From positions 4,340,001 through 4,404,000 of the forward strand of contig NC_018748.1 of NCBI RefSeq assembly GCF_000263195.1: DNA of 64,000 nt, given 5' to 3'. Below, piece after piece: positions 9,361-18,821 of the stretch. A program made the position numbers and the translations under genes. The notes beneath the pieces are model-generated. The model was not told the DNA's origin, searched no databases, and saw nothing but the letters and a program-made list of their open reading frames with translations. The stretch comes from Emticicia oligotrophica DSM 17448. Its GTDB lineage: Bacteria > Bacteroidota > Bacteroidia > Cytophagales > Spirosomataceae. Each line of letters opens with the position of its first letter. Within the stretch, counting starts at the first letter, position 1.

Positions 9361-11439
9361 TTAGGCAATTTCTAATTTTAATGTTTCTCTTACAGAAATT
9401 GCTTGTTTTAAGAAATCTTCTGCTGTTTCAATGAAATCTATGGCAAAATCTTTTGTTGGTTCATTTTTATTGATTTGTAAAATCTGTTCTTTTACATTGC
9501 CACCAAATTCATTTTCAAAATGTTTATCAAATTCCGAAATAATACCGTGTTGAGTACTACAATTGATATTCTTGTCAAGTAATAAGGCTTTTGCAGTATT
9601 TACTTGCGATTGATAAGCATAATAAATGGCATCGGCTAAACGATTTTCATTGAAAGCTTCTTTTGCCCATTCTATTTTTTCTTCTGATTCATAGAATAAA
9701 GTAGCCACTAAATCAATGATTACACTAGCACATTCTCCGACCCCAATTTCAGTTTGGAAAATCTCATCTCGACCCCAATCAACGAAGTCGGTGTCAATGA
9801 GATTAGTTAAATCTGCCAATGGTTTTAAAAGATTATAGAAATATTTCTCACCTTGACGCTCATAATAGTCATTGAAGTATTCTCCTTCTAGACCATTGGT
9901 TTCATAATCGTTTAAAACTGTACGGAGTAATTGAGGCCCTCTTTTGCTTGGAACTTTAATTACTTTGTCAGCAATTCTTCCTTGACCGTTGCCGATAGTT
10001 CCGCCTCCTAATAATACTTGTAACGCAGGTAAAACCTTTCCTCCAGCTTTTAACGAGCTTCCATGAAACCCAATATTGGCCATGCTATGTTGCCCACACG
10101 CATTCATACACCCTGAAATCTTGATTTGCATTTTGTTTTCCTCAATCAATTCAGGGAAATCTTCTTTCATCACTTTTTCTAATTCAAGCGAAATACTTGT
10201 ACTATCAGAAATAGCTAAGTTGCAGGTATCAGTACCAGGACAGGCTGTTATATTGACTATACTATTGGCACCAGGTGCAGCTAGGTTGTGCTCGCTTAAA
10301 ATTTCGAAGACTTTCACTAAGTTTTCTGCTTTTACAAACCTAAGTAATAAGCCTTGGTTTACGGTTACTCTTACATCATCAGCAATATAATTAGCTAATT
10401 TGGCAGAAAGGCTACGTGAAACTGTGCTAGAGATATTTCCAAGTGGAACTCTTACAAAAACACCATAATAACCCGACTGCTTTTGTGCAAAAGCATTGGT
10501 TTTGAACCAATTATTAAACTCAACTGAATCTTTTGTTGCAATTTCTGAAGAAACTGAAATACTGTCGTTTTTATCAAATTCCTCAGTTTTGATTGGGTAA
10601 GTTTTTACTTTCAATGAAAGTTTTTCTTCTTCAACTAATTGCATGAAGGCTTCAAAACCAATTTTTGCAATTAAGAATTTTAAACGTGCTTTATGACGAG
10701 AGTTTCTTTCTCCGTGGCGGTCAAAAACACGCAGTACTGCCTCAATAAAAGGAATAATAGCTTCTTCTTCTAAAAATTCATAAGCTGTATGTGCTAATTG
10801 TGGTTGTGCTCCTAAACCTCCACCAAGCATTATTTTGAACCCTCTTTTGCCATCTTTAATTTTAGAAATAAATCCTAAATCGTGCATGTAGCTAAGAGCG
10901 GTATCAGCATCTGTATTTGAGAATGACATTTTAAATTTACGGCCCATTTCTTGACAAACGGGGTTACGTAAAAAGTATTCAAATGTGCTATGCACGTAGG
11001 GGGTAATATCAAAAGGTTCATTTGGGTCAATTCCTGCTGTTGGTGAACCAGTAATATTTCTTACCGTATTTCCACAAGCTTCACGAAGGGTGATATTATC
11101 TTGTTCGAGTTTTGCCCATAATTCTGGTGTTTTTTCAAGACTCACAAAGTGAATTTGTACATCTTGACGAGTTGTAAAATGAAGGTTTCCTGTCGAGTAT
11201 TCATCTGAAATATCTGCAATTCTATTCCATTGTTTCAGGGTCATTTTACCGTAAGGTAATTTGATTCTGACCATTTGTACTCCTTGTTGGCGTTGCCCAT
11301 ATACTCCGCGTGCTAATCTCAGACTACGAAACTTTTCCTCATGAATTTTTCCTTCACGGAATAATCTGATTTTACGCTCTAAATCAATGATGTCTTTTTC
11401 GACTAATGGGTTTTCTAACTCAGTTCGGAAGCTTTGCAT
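9361..11439 (-). CDS. cysI: Sulfite reductase hemoprotein with extra C-terminal helical domain
   Basis: 692-residue siroheme/[4Fe-4S] reductase that takes sulfite to sulfide, the last reductive step of the operon. It has two ferredoxin-like half-domains in tandem (LPYGKMTLKQWNRIADI and the later FVRVPLGNISS stretch) and the two cluster motifs CPGTDTC (about residue 405) and SGCMNACGQH (about residue 444). After about residue 540 comes FVDWGRDEIF..GVGECA and a helical tail of about 120 residues resembling a HEPN-type domain, which standard CysI and NirA lack. Neither a flavoprotein partner (CysJ) nor siroheme synthesis genes are nearby, so ferredoxin is a likely donor. A nitrite substrate cannot be fully excluded, but the operon argues for sulfite. 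Confidence 0.9.
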   Translation of the reverse strand: MQSFRTELENPLVEKDIIDLERKIRLFREGKIHEEKFRSLRLARGVYGQRQQGVQMVRIKLPYGKMTLKQWNRIADISDEYSTGNLHFTTRQDVQIHFVSLEKTPELWAKLEQDNITLREACGNTVRNITGSPTAGIDPNEPFDITPYVHSTFEYFLRNPVCQEMGRKFKMSFSNTDADTALSYMHDLGFISKIKDGKRGFKIMLGGGLGAQPQLAHTAYEFLEEEAIIPFIEAVLRVFDRHGERNSRHKARLKFLIAKIGFEAFMQLVEEEKLSLKVKTYPIKTEEFDKNDSISVSSEIATKDSVEFNNWFKTNAFAQKQSGYYGVFVRVPLGNISSTVSRSLSAKLANYIADDVRVTVNQGLLLRFVKAENLVKVFEILSEHNLAAPGANSIVNITACPGTDTCNLAISDSTSISLELEKVMKEDFPELIEENKMQIKISGCMNACGQHSMANIGFHGSSLKAGGKVLPALQVLLGGGTIGNGQGRIADKVIKVPSKRGPQLLRTVLNDYETNGLEGEYFNDYYERQGEKYFYNLLKPLADLTNLIDTDFVDWGRDEIFQTEIGVGECASVIIDLVATLFYESEEKIEWAKEAFNENRLADAIYYAYQSQVNTAKALLLDKNINCSTQHGIISEFDKHFENEFGGNVKEQILQINKNEPTKDFAIDFIETAEDFLKQAISVRETLKLEIA

Positions 11440-11462
11440 ATATCAATTCAATTTTACTTGGG

Positions 11463-11499
11463 CAAATATATATTAAATCTATAATAATTATAGACTATA
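11463..11499 (-). promoter_or_regulatory. Promoter and palindromic half-sites upstream of the sulfate operon
   Basis: On the minus strand TATATTTG (11470-11463) fits the TAnnTTTG -7 element, about 25 bp before the cysI ATG. Just upstream lies the perfect palindrome TCTATAAT-A-ATTATAGA (11478-11494) and a third half-site, giving CTATA at 11479, TATAG at 11489 and CTATA at 11495. I see no TTG -33 element at the right distance, so this may be an activator or repressor site controlling the operon. The binding protein is unknown. Confidence 0.5.
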
Positions 11500-11557
11500 T
11501 GGGTAATTATTTTTGAAACTTATTAAATAAGTACAATAAATACTTTAAAAAGAAAAA

Positions 11558-12469
11558 TTATACCTTATAAGTGGTGTTTTCTTCGGCCAATAATGTATTT
11601 GCGAAAACTGATTTTGCTTCCTCAAGGTGGGTCTCGAGGGTTTTGTAACGTGAAGAATAATGCCCAATAATCAACTGTTTAGCATTTGACATTTGAGCGA
11701 TTTTTGCGGCTTGTTTGGCGGTTGAATGATTTGTTTGTTCGGCTCTTTTCGCCTCAGATTCAGTAAATGTAGCTTCGTGATAGATTGTATCAATACCTTG
11801 TATTTGGTTGACTTTCAATTCGTTAAATGCAGTATCTGAACAATAAGCGAATGATTTGCTTTGTCCACCGGGAACTGTAAAATCTTTATTTTTATACGTA
11901 ACCCCAGTAAGTTCGTCAAAAATATCTAATCCATCTTTTAGCATTTTCATGTATGGGATAGGAAAATTTGAAGGTAATTTATCTGCAACTATTTTGCGTT
12001 TAGATGCTTTTGAACGAAATAAAAATCCACAGCAAGGAATGCGGTGTTGAAGTGGAATTGTTTCTACGGTAACTAGATTAGTATCTAAAATTTGATTTAT
12101 TGATTCAGTATTAGTTTCAACAAAAATTATTTTAAAATGCAGTCGAGTATCTGAATATTTGAATTGGGTAGTTAAAATTTCGTCAAGCCCACGAGGAGCA
12201 AATATGGTTAATTCTTCTTTACGTTGATTGAGATTCCAACTTGAAAGTAAGCCAATTAATCCAAAGTAATGGTCGCCATGAAGGTGGCTGATAAAAATAT
12301 GTCTTATCCTTGAACTTTTAATTTTATTTTCAAGTAACCGATACTGAGTTCCCTCGCCGCAATCAATCAAAAATGATTCGTTTTCAATAGAGAGAAGAAA
12401 TGCAGAGGGATGACGATTTACAACAGGAGTCGCTGAGCCAGTACCTAATACTAAAAATTCAAAATTCAT
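11558..12469 (-). CDS. rnz: Ribonuclease Z
   Basis: tRNA 3'-end endonuclease of the metallo-beta-lactamase fold. About 303 residues from the preferred start MNFEFLVLGTGSATP at 12469; an upstream in-frame start at 12502 would add 11 residues with no family match. The zinc motif SHLHGDHYFGLIGLL is intact. FAYCSDTAF, IYHEATF and IIGHYSSRY supply further metal ligands as in RNase Z. It lies 58 bp after the STAS gene, as in other Bacteroidota, and the two may be co-transcribed. Confidence 0.95.
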   Translation of the reverse strand: MNFEFLVLGTGSATPVVNRHPSAFLLSIENESFLIDCGEGTQYRLLENKIKSSRIRHIFISHLHGDHYFGLIGLLSSWNLNQRKEELTIFAPRGLDEILTTQFKYSDTRLHFKIIFVETNTESINQILDTNLVTVETIPLQHRIPCCGFLFRSKASKRKIVADKLPSNFPIPYMKMLKDGLDIFDELTGVTYKNKDFTVPGGQSKSFAYCSDTAFNELKVNQIQGIDTIYHEATFTESEAKRAEQTNHSTAKQAAKIAQMSNAKQLIIGHYSSRYKTLETHLEEAKSVFANTLLAEENTTYKV

Positions 12470-12527
12470 AAATAGTTTGTGCAAAAAACCACTGAATAAC
12501 ACATATCCAGTGGTTCAATAAATAGCA

Positions 12528-12950
12528 TTAAAATTTACCTTCTGTAAATCCGTTTTCTTCACCCAAATCAAACTCATCATCTTCTTCTTCACGAAAATCA
12601 TTTTCTAAATCATTCATGAAAACTGCATCAATTCCTTCATCAACCGTTGGAAGAAGTACGATTTCTGGTATTTTTTCACCATCAATTAAGTCAAGGATAT
12701 CATCATCTTTTGTACAAACAATAAATAGACCATGCTCACTGCGGCAAACTTTGGTTGCTTTTCTAAGAAGCGAAAGACCTGATTCATCAATTTCCAAAAC
12801 CTTTGAAAAATCAAGAATCATATTCATAAAACCTTCACGGTAAAGTACAACAATTTGTTTTTCTACCTCAGCAGTGATTGATTTATCGAATTTATTTTCT
12901 TCTATTTGAATAAGTGCGTAATGTTCGGTTTTTTCAACTGAATAAGTCAT
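12528..12950 (-). CDS. STAS-domain protein (anti-sigma factor antagonist-like)
   Basis: 140 residues; residues 1-105 form a STAS domain. The loop IDESGLSLLRKA matches the DSSG phosphorylation loop of SpoIIAA/RsbV proteins and keeps the serine that is normally phosphorylated, although the residue before it is Glu. The C-terminal 30 residues are a very acidic tail (DLENDFREEEDDEFDLGEEN). No partner kinase or phosphatase lies beside it. A regulatory role is inferred from the family only. Confidence 0.85.
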   Translation of the reverse strand: MTYSVEKTEHYALIQIEENKFDKSITAEVEKQIVVLYREGFMNMILDFSKVLEIDESGLSLLRKATKVCRSEHGLFIVCTKDDDILDLIDGEKIPEIVLLPTVDEGIDAVFMNDLENDFREEEDDEFDLGEENGFTEGKF

Positions 12951-13034
12951 ATTGTTGTTAGCTTTTTTTGCAAATTTACAGCAAAAATTTATTTATTGCT
13001 TAGACTTAATTACTTTGAGTAGAAATTTATTTAC

Positions 13035-13913
13035 TTAACCTAGTATTTTATCAATGAGTGTATCAACTTGATTATTGATTAAACGAATTTTCCGAGCAAT
13101 TGTTTTACCTAAAGTTGGCTTGTTTGGGTCATTAATTCCAAAAGCTGGTTGAAACTTCAATAATTTTTTATAAGAATAATTGTTAAGTTCTGTATCATAT
13201 TCCTTTGAAAACTCCATTTTTTTGTAATTCAAAGAAATTAAATTTTGCTCCTTTTTTAAAATTTCAAGATTTCGTTCAGGTAGATTCCAATACCCAACAT
13301 TTACTCCCTCATTTTTTAGAATAAACACTTCTTCAAACATTGCAGGCACATGTTCCAACCAAAGTTGGTCGGCGTTCATGCCTTTACATAAATTGATAAA
13401 TCCTTTTTTACGAGTATTATTGCCCCACCAAGATAAGAATCGAAAAGTTTCTTCAGTATTTTTCAATCCGATAAAACCTGAATGATAAATACCTGAGTTT
13501 AGGATTTGTTTCTCATCTGGATGCTTGTTGGCAAATAATAATTGCGGTGTAATCAAAATATTAGATGTTTGCAGAATATCTTCAATAAATTGTAATGATT
13601 GGAAAACCAAGGATGTACAATCTATATATAATAAAGTTTCAGATTTTTTTAGGAAATATTCCGCAAAAAATGGTTTGCAATTGGCCAACAACTCCTCATG
13701 CGTATAGCGATGAGACATTTCGTTGAAACCTTCAATGCCTAATTCCTGAACTGGAATAATCTCAAATATGGTTTTGAATGTTTCATTAATTTGTGAAATT
13801 TCATCAACCAATCCAATAGAAAAAGTAGCATTTGGATTAGTTTTCTTCAAAGAATCACCCAAAATACAAGCATTTGCTAATTGATTAATATGGCAAATTG
13901 TAAAAATATTCAT
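13035..13913 (-). CDS. GT8-like putative glycosyltransferase with degenerate DxD
   Basis: 292 residues. Its pattern (FTICHINQLANACILGDSL at the start, FLSWWGNN, then a DQLWLEHVP segment and GYWNLPERN) parallels the protein at 14938-15915 and points to a nucleotide-diphosphosugar transferase fold. The metal-binding strand that reads YFDPDIIVF in the paralogue is here LYIDCTSLVF, so the second Asp of DxD is lost. Either it binds donor sugar differently or it is inactive. It is the last gene of the polysaccharide cluster, 3 bp after the GT9 gene. Confidence 0.7.
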   Translation of the reverse strand: MNIFTICHINQLANACILGDSLKKTNPNATFSIGLVDEISQINETFKTIFEIIPVQELGIEGFNEMSHRYTHEELLANCKPFFAEYFLKKSETLLYIDCTSLVFQSLQFIEDILQTSNILITPQLLFANKHPDEKQILNSGIYHSGFIGLKNTEETFRFLSWWGNNTRKKGFINLCKGMNADQLWLEHVPAMFEEVFILKNEGVNVGYWNLPERNLEILKKEQNLISLNYKKMEFSKEYDTELNNYSYKKLLKFQPAFGINDPNKPTLGKTIARKIRLINNQVDTLIDKILG

Positions 13914-13916
13914 TAC

Positions 13917-14930
13917 TTAAATTAGTTCTTTTGATTTGATAACCTCTAAAACTTCTGAAATTTCAATTTCAGAGCTTGGTCCATTTGTATTTCTAATAAT
14001 CGTTGCGGTTTTACCTGATTTATAGCCTCCTGAGTAGGGAATATGGTTGACAAAATTAGCAAGTTTTCCAAGCATAATTATGCCGTAAGTGCCAACCGCA
14101 TTGGCCAAGTGGGCTGGCCCACTATCAATGCCAATGTATAATCTTGCTCTTTTGATTACCTCGGCAGTTTCTAAAAGACTTAATTTTCCACAAAGATTGA
14201 TATAGTTTTTTGAATGAATTGCCAATTCGCTTGATAATCCTATTTCAACAATAGCTATATCGTATTGTTCAATTAGTTGATTAATGAGTTGTTGCCATTT
14301 TGACGCATCCCAATTTCTACTATTTTGTGCAGACTGACAATGAATTACAATAAATTTAGTGGGTAAATTCAACGAATCAATTTTTTGAACTTCCGAATTT
14401 GAAAAGTACAAAATTGGTGTTTCATCAATTAATTCAATGCCTGCAATTTTTTGTTGGACTTCCAGCAAATTTCCATGAAAATAATAATTTTCAATGGTTA
14501 TTCCTTTTTTATCAGCCACTTCATTATCAACAAAAACATTACAGATTTCGCAGTGACTATTATTTCTAAATTGGAGATTATAAACAGTATCAAAAATATT
14601 TGCTCCCAATATTTTTTTTCGATGATTGGCACAAATATCTTCAAAAATAATATCAATATTGGGGTTGTTTTGAACGAGTTCTTTAAAAGCTGGACGAACA
14701 AACCAAATGATTGTTGAATTTGGATGCTTTTTTCTGACTTGACGAGAAAGTGGTTCTCCTGCAACGATATCTCCAAATTGTTGAGTTAACGCAATTGCTA
14801 CAAATGGTTTTCTATGGTAAAGTTTTTGAACCTTGAACCAAAGAAAATCTATTATAAAATGAATGTTTACCTTTAGTATATGAGAATATTTTTGGTAACG
14901 ATGTTTCCAAAGTGCAATGAATTTTTTCAT
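13917..14930 (-). CDS. Glycosyltransferase family 9 (heptosyltransferase-like)
   Basis: 337 residues from the ATG at 14930; a TTG at 14945 would add five. The N-terminal half contains FVAIALTQQFGDIVAGEPL, which matches the GDxxxxxP loop of ADP-heptose:LPS heptosyltransferases. The C-terminal half has GIDSGPAHLANAVG, the classic GT9 donor-binding motif. It probably adds a heptose-like sugar to a surface glycan. gmhA in the same cluster and hldD at 45864-46829 would supply ADP-heptose, which supports the idea; the acceptor is unknown. Confidence 0.85.
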   Translation of the reverse strand: MKKFIALWKHRYQKYSHILKVNIHFIIDFLWFKVQKLYHRKPFVAIALTQQFGDIVAGEPLSRQVRKKHPNSTIIWFVRPAFKELVQNNPNIDIIFEDICANHRKKILGANIFDTVYNLQFRNNSHCEICNVFVDNEVADKKGITIENYYFHGNLLEVQQKIAGIELIDETPILYFSNSEVQKIDSLNLPTKFIVIHCQSAQNSRNWDASKWQQLINQLIEQYDIAIVEIGLSSELAIHSKNYINLCGKLSLLETAEVIKRARLYIGIDSGPAHLANAVGTYGIIMLGKLANFVNHIPYSGGYKSGKTATIIRNTNGPSSEIEISEVLEVIKSKELI

Positions 14931-14937
14931 TTTTTGA

Positions 14938-15915
14938 TTAATCAAACATTAATGCTAGCTTTTCTAAAGGAATTTTTAGATATTTTCTCACTCGCACCAA
15001 ACGTTGTACTTTCTTTGGCTTCACATAATCGCATTTGAAGTTTTTCCAATAAAGCTCGTTATTCTTAAGCAATCGCTCTCTATATAAATCGAATAAAGGA
15101 ATAATATCTGGTCTTTCAGTAAAGTTGATTCTATTTTGATATTTCGAAACCTCTTCTGGTTTGGCTATCAGATACCCACTGTAATGAAAAAACTGTAGAG
15201 GAATCGTTTGATTAATGTACCAATTTCCATCTTTTGAAGTACAGTGCCTTTCATGAAGATTCCAATAAGCAACATTATAGCCTAAGTGTTTATCAATCAG
15301 TACATTATTAAAGTATGCAGGAAAAAACTCCGCCCAATGTTGGTCAACAAAAAGCCCTTCACATAAATTAATCACACATTCTTTAGCTAATTTATCGCAC
15401 CACCAATCAATCATTTTTTGTGCTTCAGATGAACGGTTGATGGCAACAAATCCAAAATTAAAAACCCCCGTATTCACAACATCTTCTTCATTTTGCCATT
15501 TGTCATCGTTGTATGGGGTAGTAATATGCGGTGTTACAATGATGTTGTATTTTTGAAGATTTTGTTCTAAATGAGTAAGTTTATCGAATACAATAATATC
15601 GGGGTCAAAATAAATAATATTACTTATTTCAGGTCGATTTTTTAAGAAATAATCAAAATAATAAGGTTTTACAGCGGTATTTAATTCAGTAATATCATAG
15701 CGTTCGCACATACCCGCAAAATCTGGAATGTTAATTTTATCCACTTCCAATAATTGATAGGCCGGTAATTTTGAAACTTCTATATCTTTAGTGTCGAGTT
15801 TATCTACCAACCCAATGATATACTCAAATTCTGGGTTTAAAGCATGAAGTGAATCACCAAGTGTATGTGCTTGGGCTAAATAATTTACCGAACAAAGTGT
15901 AAAAACAAGCGTCAT
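14938..15915 (-). CDS. GT8-like glycosyltransferase
   Basis: About 325 residues from the ATG at 15915, giving MTLVFTLCSVNYLAQ; the TTG-initiated extension to 15951 adds 12 residues with no match in the paralogue. It carries the DxD motif in IIYFDPDIIVFD, as expected for a metal-dependent retaining transferase, and GVFNFGFVAINRS plus DQHWAEFFPAYF further on. It is paralogous to the last gene of the cluster, where this DxD is lost. It is translated shortly before the GT9 gene (7-bp gap). Confidence 0.75.
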   Translation of the reverse strand: MTLVFTLCSVNYLAQAHTLGDSLHALNPEFEYIIGLVDKLDTKDIEVSKLPAYQLLEVDKINIPDFAGMCERYDITELNTAVKPYYFDYFLKNRPEISNIIYFDPDIIVFDKLTHLEQNLQKYNIIVTPHITTPYNDDKWQNEEDVVNTGVFNFGFVAINRSSEAQKMIDWWCDKLAKECVINLCEGLFVDQHWAEFFPAYFNNVLIDKHLGYNVAYWNLHERHCTSKDGNWYINQTIPLQFFHYSGYLIAKPEEVSKYQNRINFTERPDIIPLFDLYRERLLKNNELYWKNFKCDYVKPKKVQRLVRVRKYLKIPLEKLALMFD

Positions 15916-15951
15916 ATTATTTAAGCAAAATAAATTGCTATATATTTTCAA

Positions 15952-17106
15952 TTATATAGAAGCCAAAAGTTGTTCTATTTTTAAAACTGAGTTTTCAAAA
16001 CTGTATAAATTCAAAACTTTTTCCTTAGCTTTTTCTCCAAGGTGCTTTGCATAAATCTGATTATTATTGAGTTTAATTATGCTCGATGCCATAGCGATTG
16101 TATTCAAATATGGTACAATTATACCAGCATCTTCCTCAATAAATTCACTACAACCACCTGTTTTTTCAAATCCAATCATTGTTTTTTGAGCCAAAGCAGC
16201 TTCGAGCATCACTAATGGAAAAGGGTCTTCTCTTGAAACAATAGTAAAAATATCCAAACAATTAATTAATTCGATGGCATCGGGTGTTTGCTCAATAAGT
16301 GTAATTTTATCTCCAATTCCCATTTTAGCTATATCATACGAAACTTGTTCATAATATTCGCCTTCTTTTTTTACGCCAATCCAAATGAAATGATACTTTT
16401 CGTTAGAAGTATTTAAAATTTGATTAATAACTTGAATGAAAATATCTATACCTTTCCTCCATTCGGCATTTCCACAGCCACCAATTAAATGACAATTTTC
16501 GGGTAAATTGTATTTAATTTTGATTGATTCTTTGTTAGCTTCTGAAAGACGATGTAAAATCTTTTCATTATCAACAAAAGAATGAATAATTGAGGTTTTA
16601 TTTTCATCAACTCCATGTACGGTAATTAAATTCTCGGCAACAGCTCTCGAACAAGCAATTATTTTAGTTGAATTTTTGAACAGAAATTCGCGATCAGATT
16701 TATTTGAATATAATTGAATTGAAAATTCTAATTCATGAATATGCGTAATCAGTGGTGCTGATAAATACTTTTTAATTAGTGGTAGTGCATGGGAAGTTGC
16801 AATGGTATTGGCATAAATATAATCAAATGAGCTTTGTTGAAGTTTTTCAAGCAGCAGTTCTATTTGATTTTGTTCATTTCCTTTGACAAATTTCCTAAAA
16901 GTTCTTTTTAATCCATTCGAAATATGTGCATCATCATTCCAATAGTGAATAGGACATATTTTTGAAAATTCATTCTCTAAAACACCTCCATCAAGTAGCA
17001 ATAATTGCATATTGATACCTTTGGATTTCAAATATTTCATGATATTCAACAAAAATAGCTGAGCACCCGCACGGTTAGCATCATGACTTACGAAGAGAAT
17101 ATTCAT
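15952..17106 (-). CDS. Glycosyltransferase family 4
   Basis: About 384 residues, GT-B fold. ATG at 17106 (one codon inside a TTG). The N-terminus ILFVSHDANRAGAQLFLLN is the acceptor-side domain. The C-terminal domain carries GGCGNAEWRKGIDIFI and [14 protein letters not shown], the donor-binding EX7E-type region of retaining GT4 enzymes. It resembles the GT4 at 17695-18798, so the two may have arisen by duplication. The gene follows gmhA with a 4-bp gap. Confidence 0.88.
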   Translation of the reverse strand: MNILFVSHDANRAGAQLFLLNIMKYLKSKGINMQLLLLDGGVLENEFSKICPIHYWNDDAHISNGLKRTFRKFVKGNEQNQIELLLEKLQQSSFDYIYANTIATSHALPLIKKYLSAPLITHIHELEFSIQLYSNKSDREFLFKNSTKIIACSRAVAENLITVHGVDENKTSIIHSFVDNEKILHRLSEANKESIKIKYNLPENCHLIGGCGNAEWRKGIDIFIQVINQILNTSNEKYHFIWIGVKKEGEYYEQVSYDIAKMGIGDKITLIEQTPDAIELINCLDIFTIVSREDPFPLVMLEAALAQKTMIGFEKTGGCSEFIEEDAGIIVPYLNTIAMASSIIKLNNNQIYAKHLGEKAKEKVLNLYSFENSVLKIEQLLASI

Positions 17107-17110
17107 CAAT

Positions 17111-17695
17111 TTAAGAATTTAAGACTTTCTTTTCAATGAGCATAATTAGAATATGAATAACCTTGATGTGGATTTCTTGAATACGGTCGGCATATCCAAA
17201 ATGTGGAACTCTGATTTCTACATCAGCTTTATCCGCTAATTTGCCGCCATCTTTTCCAGAGAAAATAACAACATTCATCCCTTTTTCACGGGCAGCTTCA
17301 ACAGCATTGATAATATTTTTAGAATTTCCACTGGTGCTGATTCCTAATAATACATCACCTTCATTTCCTAAACCCTCAATAAATCTTGAAAAAATATAGT
17401 CAAAACCATAATCATTCCCAACGCAAGAAATATGACTTGGGTCGGAAATAGCGATAGCAGCCAATGATTTTCTATTATCACGATATCTTCCGGAAAGCTC
17501 TTCAGCAAAATGCATGGCATCACAATGAGAACCACCATTTCCACAAGAGATGATTTTTTTGCCATTTTTGATAGCATTTGCCATCAAATCTGCTACTTTT
17601 TCGATGTTTTTAATGTTCTCTTCAGAATTAATGAAGTTATTAAGAACTTTACTTGCTTCTTCTAATTCTGCTAAAATTGCCTGGTAGTTATTCAT
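17111..17695 (-). CDS. gmhA: Sedoheptulose 7-phosphate isomerase
   Basis: 194-residue SIS-domain isomerase that converts sedoheptulose 7-phosphate to D-glycero-D-manno-heptose 7-phosphate, the first step to nucleotide-activated heptose. Signature segments: [32 protein letters not shown] and [15 protein letters not shown] near the end, the His/Glu-bearing helix of GmhA. Its ATG overlaps the stop of the upstream GT4 by one base. hldD lies 28 kb away; hldE/hldA and gmhB are not in the window. Confidence 0.93.
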   Translation of the reverse strand: MNNYQAILAELEEASKVLNNFINSEENIKNIEKVADLMANAIKNGKKIISCGNGGSHCDAMHFAEELSGRYRDNRKSLAAIAISDPSHISCVGNDYGFDYIFSRFIEGLGNEGDVLLGISTSGNSKNIINAVEAAREKGMNVVIFSGKDGGKLADKADVEIRVPHFGYADRIQEIHIKVIHILIMLIEKKVLNS

Positions 17696-18798
17696 TATAA
17701 ATCAAATAAGTTATCCCATTTAGAAATCTGATTTTGAATGTCAAAATCTAAGGCTCGATTTCTAAGGGTGTTATTATCAATGTTTAATTTTTTCTCTTGA
17801 ATTTGTGCCATTGCGTCTCCTAAATCTTTTGGGTTAAAACTATCGACACATAAGCCCATTCCATTTTGAATAAATTCAGCAATTCCACCCGAATTATAAC
17901 CAACAATTGGTTTTTCGAGGTAAGCTGCTTCAATCATTACAAGAGGGAAGGGGTCTTCTTTGGCGGTTAAAACAAAACCATCTGAAATATTGAGATAATC
18001 ATAATATTCAGCCGATTTTTCTCCAATTTCGATGAAATTAAGTTTTTCAATCTTAGTTCGCTGACGAATATAATGCAACACACCTGTTTGTTTTACACTT
18101 CCTAACCACACAATATAAGTATTTTGAGGTAAATACTGAAATAAATCGCAAATGGTATCATAACCTTTTCTTAGATTCATCGAGCCAGACATTACCCAAA
18201 CAAATGCATCGGAAGGAATACCAATTTTATCACGGATTGATAAAGCAGACTGCTTGATTGAAATGGTTTGCGTATCAATAAACGAATGAAGTAGGAGGGT
18301 ATTTGAATAACCCATTTCACTGATTCTTCTTTCGACTATTGATGAACAGCAAATAATTCGAGCGGCATTATCAAGCTGAAATTTGAAATCATCGAATCTA
18401 ATTTCATCGTAAATGCTTACCAATTCATGCACATGTAAATCATAGGGTACACCCACCTTTTGAGCTAAACGTGCAAATTGAGGCATTGTTATTGTGTTTA
18501 AATACCATCTATCAGCTTTGATTTTCTTTTGAATATCCAAAACTTTCTTTTCCTCAGGCGTAATCTTAAATATTTTATGGTAGATGCCTTCGTAAATTTG
18601 GTAAATAAAGCTTCGCCTATTATTATTTATAAATGTTTGGTCAGCAGTTGATTGTGTAGCAAATAATTCTCCGTTCAGACGAGTATAAATGGCTGATTTT
18701 ATTTTACCAGAAAGATGCTTCAATAAATACCAAAGAAGCATTTCTGAGCCAGTGCGGCCACCAGTAGGTGTAATAAATAAAACTAATTTTTTACTCAT
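17695..18798 (-). CDS. Glycosyltransferase family 4
   Basis: 367 residues. The N-terminus [20 protein letters not shown] is a GT-B acceptor domain. The C-terminal half has [14 protein letters not shown] and the donor motif [19 protein letters not shown], nearly the wording of the neighbouring GT4. It probably extends the cluster's polysaccharide; sugar specificity cannot be told. ATG start, 23 bp after the GT2 gene. Confidence 0.87.
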   Translation of the reverse strand: MSKKLVLFITPTGGRTGSEMLLWYLLKHLSGKIKSAIYTRLNGELFATQSTADQTFINNNRRSFIYQIYEGIYHKIFKITPEEKKVLDIQKKIKADRWYLNTITMPQFARLAQKVGVPYDLHVHELVSIYDEIRFDDFKFQLDNAARIICCSSIVERRISEMGYSNTLLLHSFIDTQTISIKQSALSIRDKIGIPSDAFVWVMSGSMNLRKGYDTICDLFQYLPQNTYIVWLGSVKQTGVLHYIRQRTKIEKLNFIEIGEKSAEYYDYLNISDGFVLTAKEDPFPLVMIEAAYLEKPIVGYNSGGIAEFIQNGMGLCVDSFNPKDLGDAMAQIQEKKLNIDNNTLRNRALDFDIQNQISKWDNLFDL

Positions 18799-18821
18799 TT
18801 ACTGAATCAATTGGGTCTAAA

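Noticed and set aside
10076-10390. Plus-strand open frame of 104 codons inside the sulfite reductase gene
   Set aside because: Antisense shadow across the cluster-binding region.
11440-11557. SAM or other riboswitch upstream of the sulfate operon
   Set aside because: The leader between the -7 element and the cysI ATG is only about 25 nt, too short to hold one.
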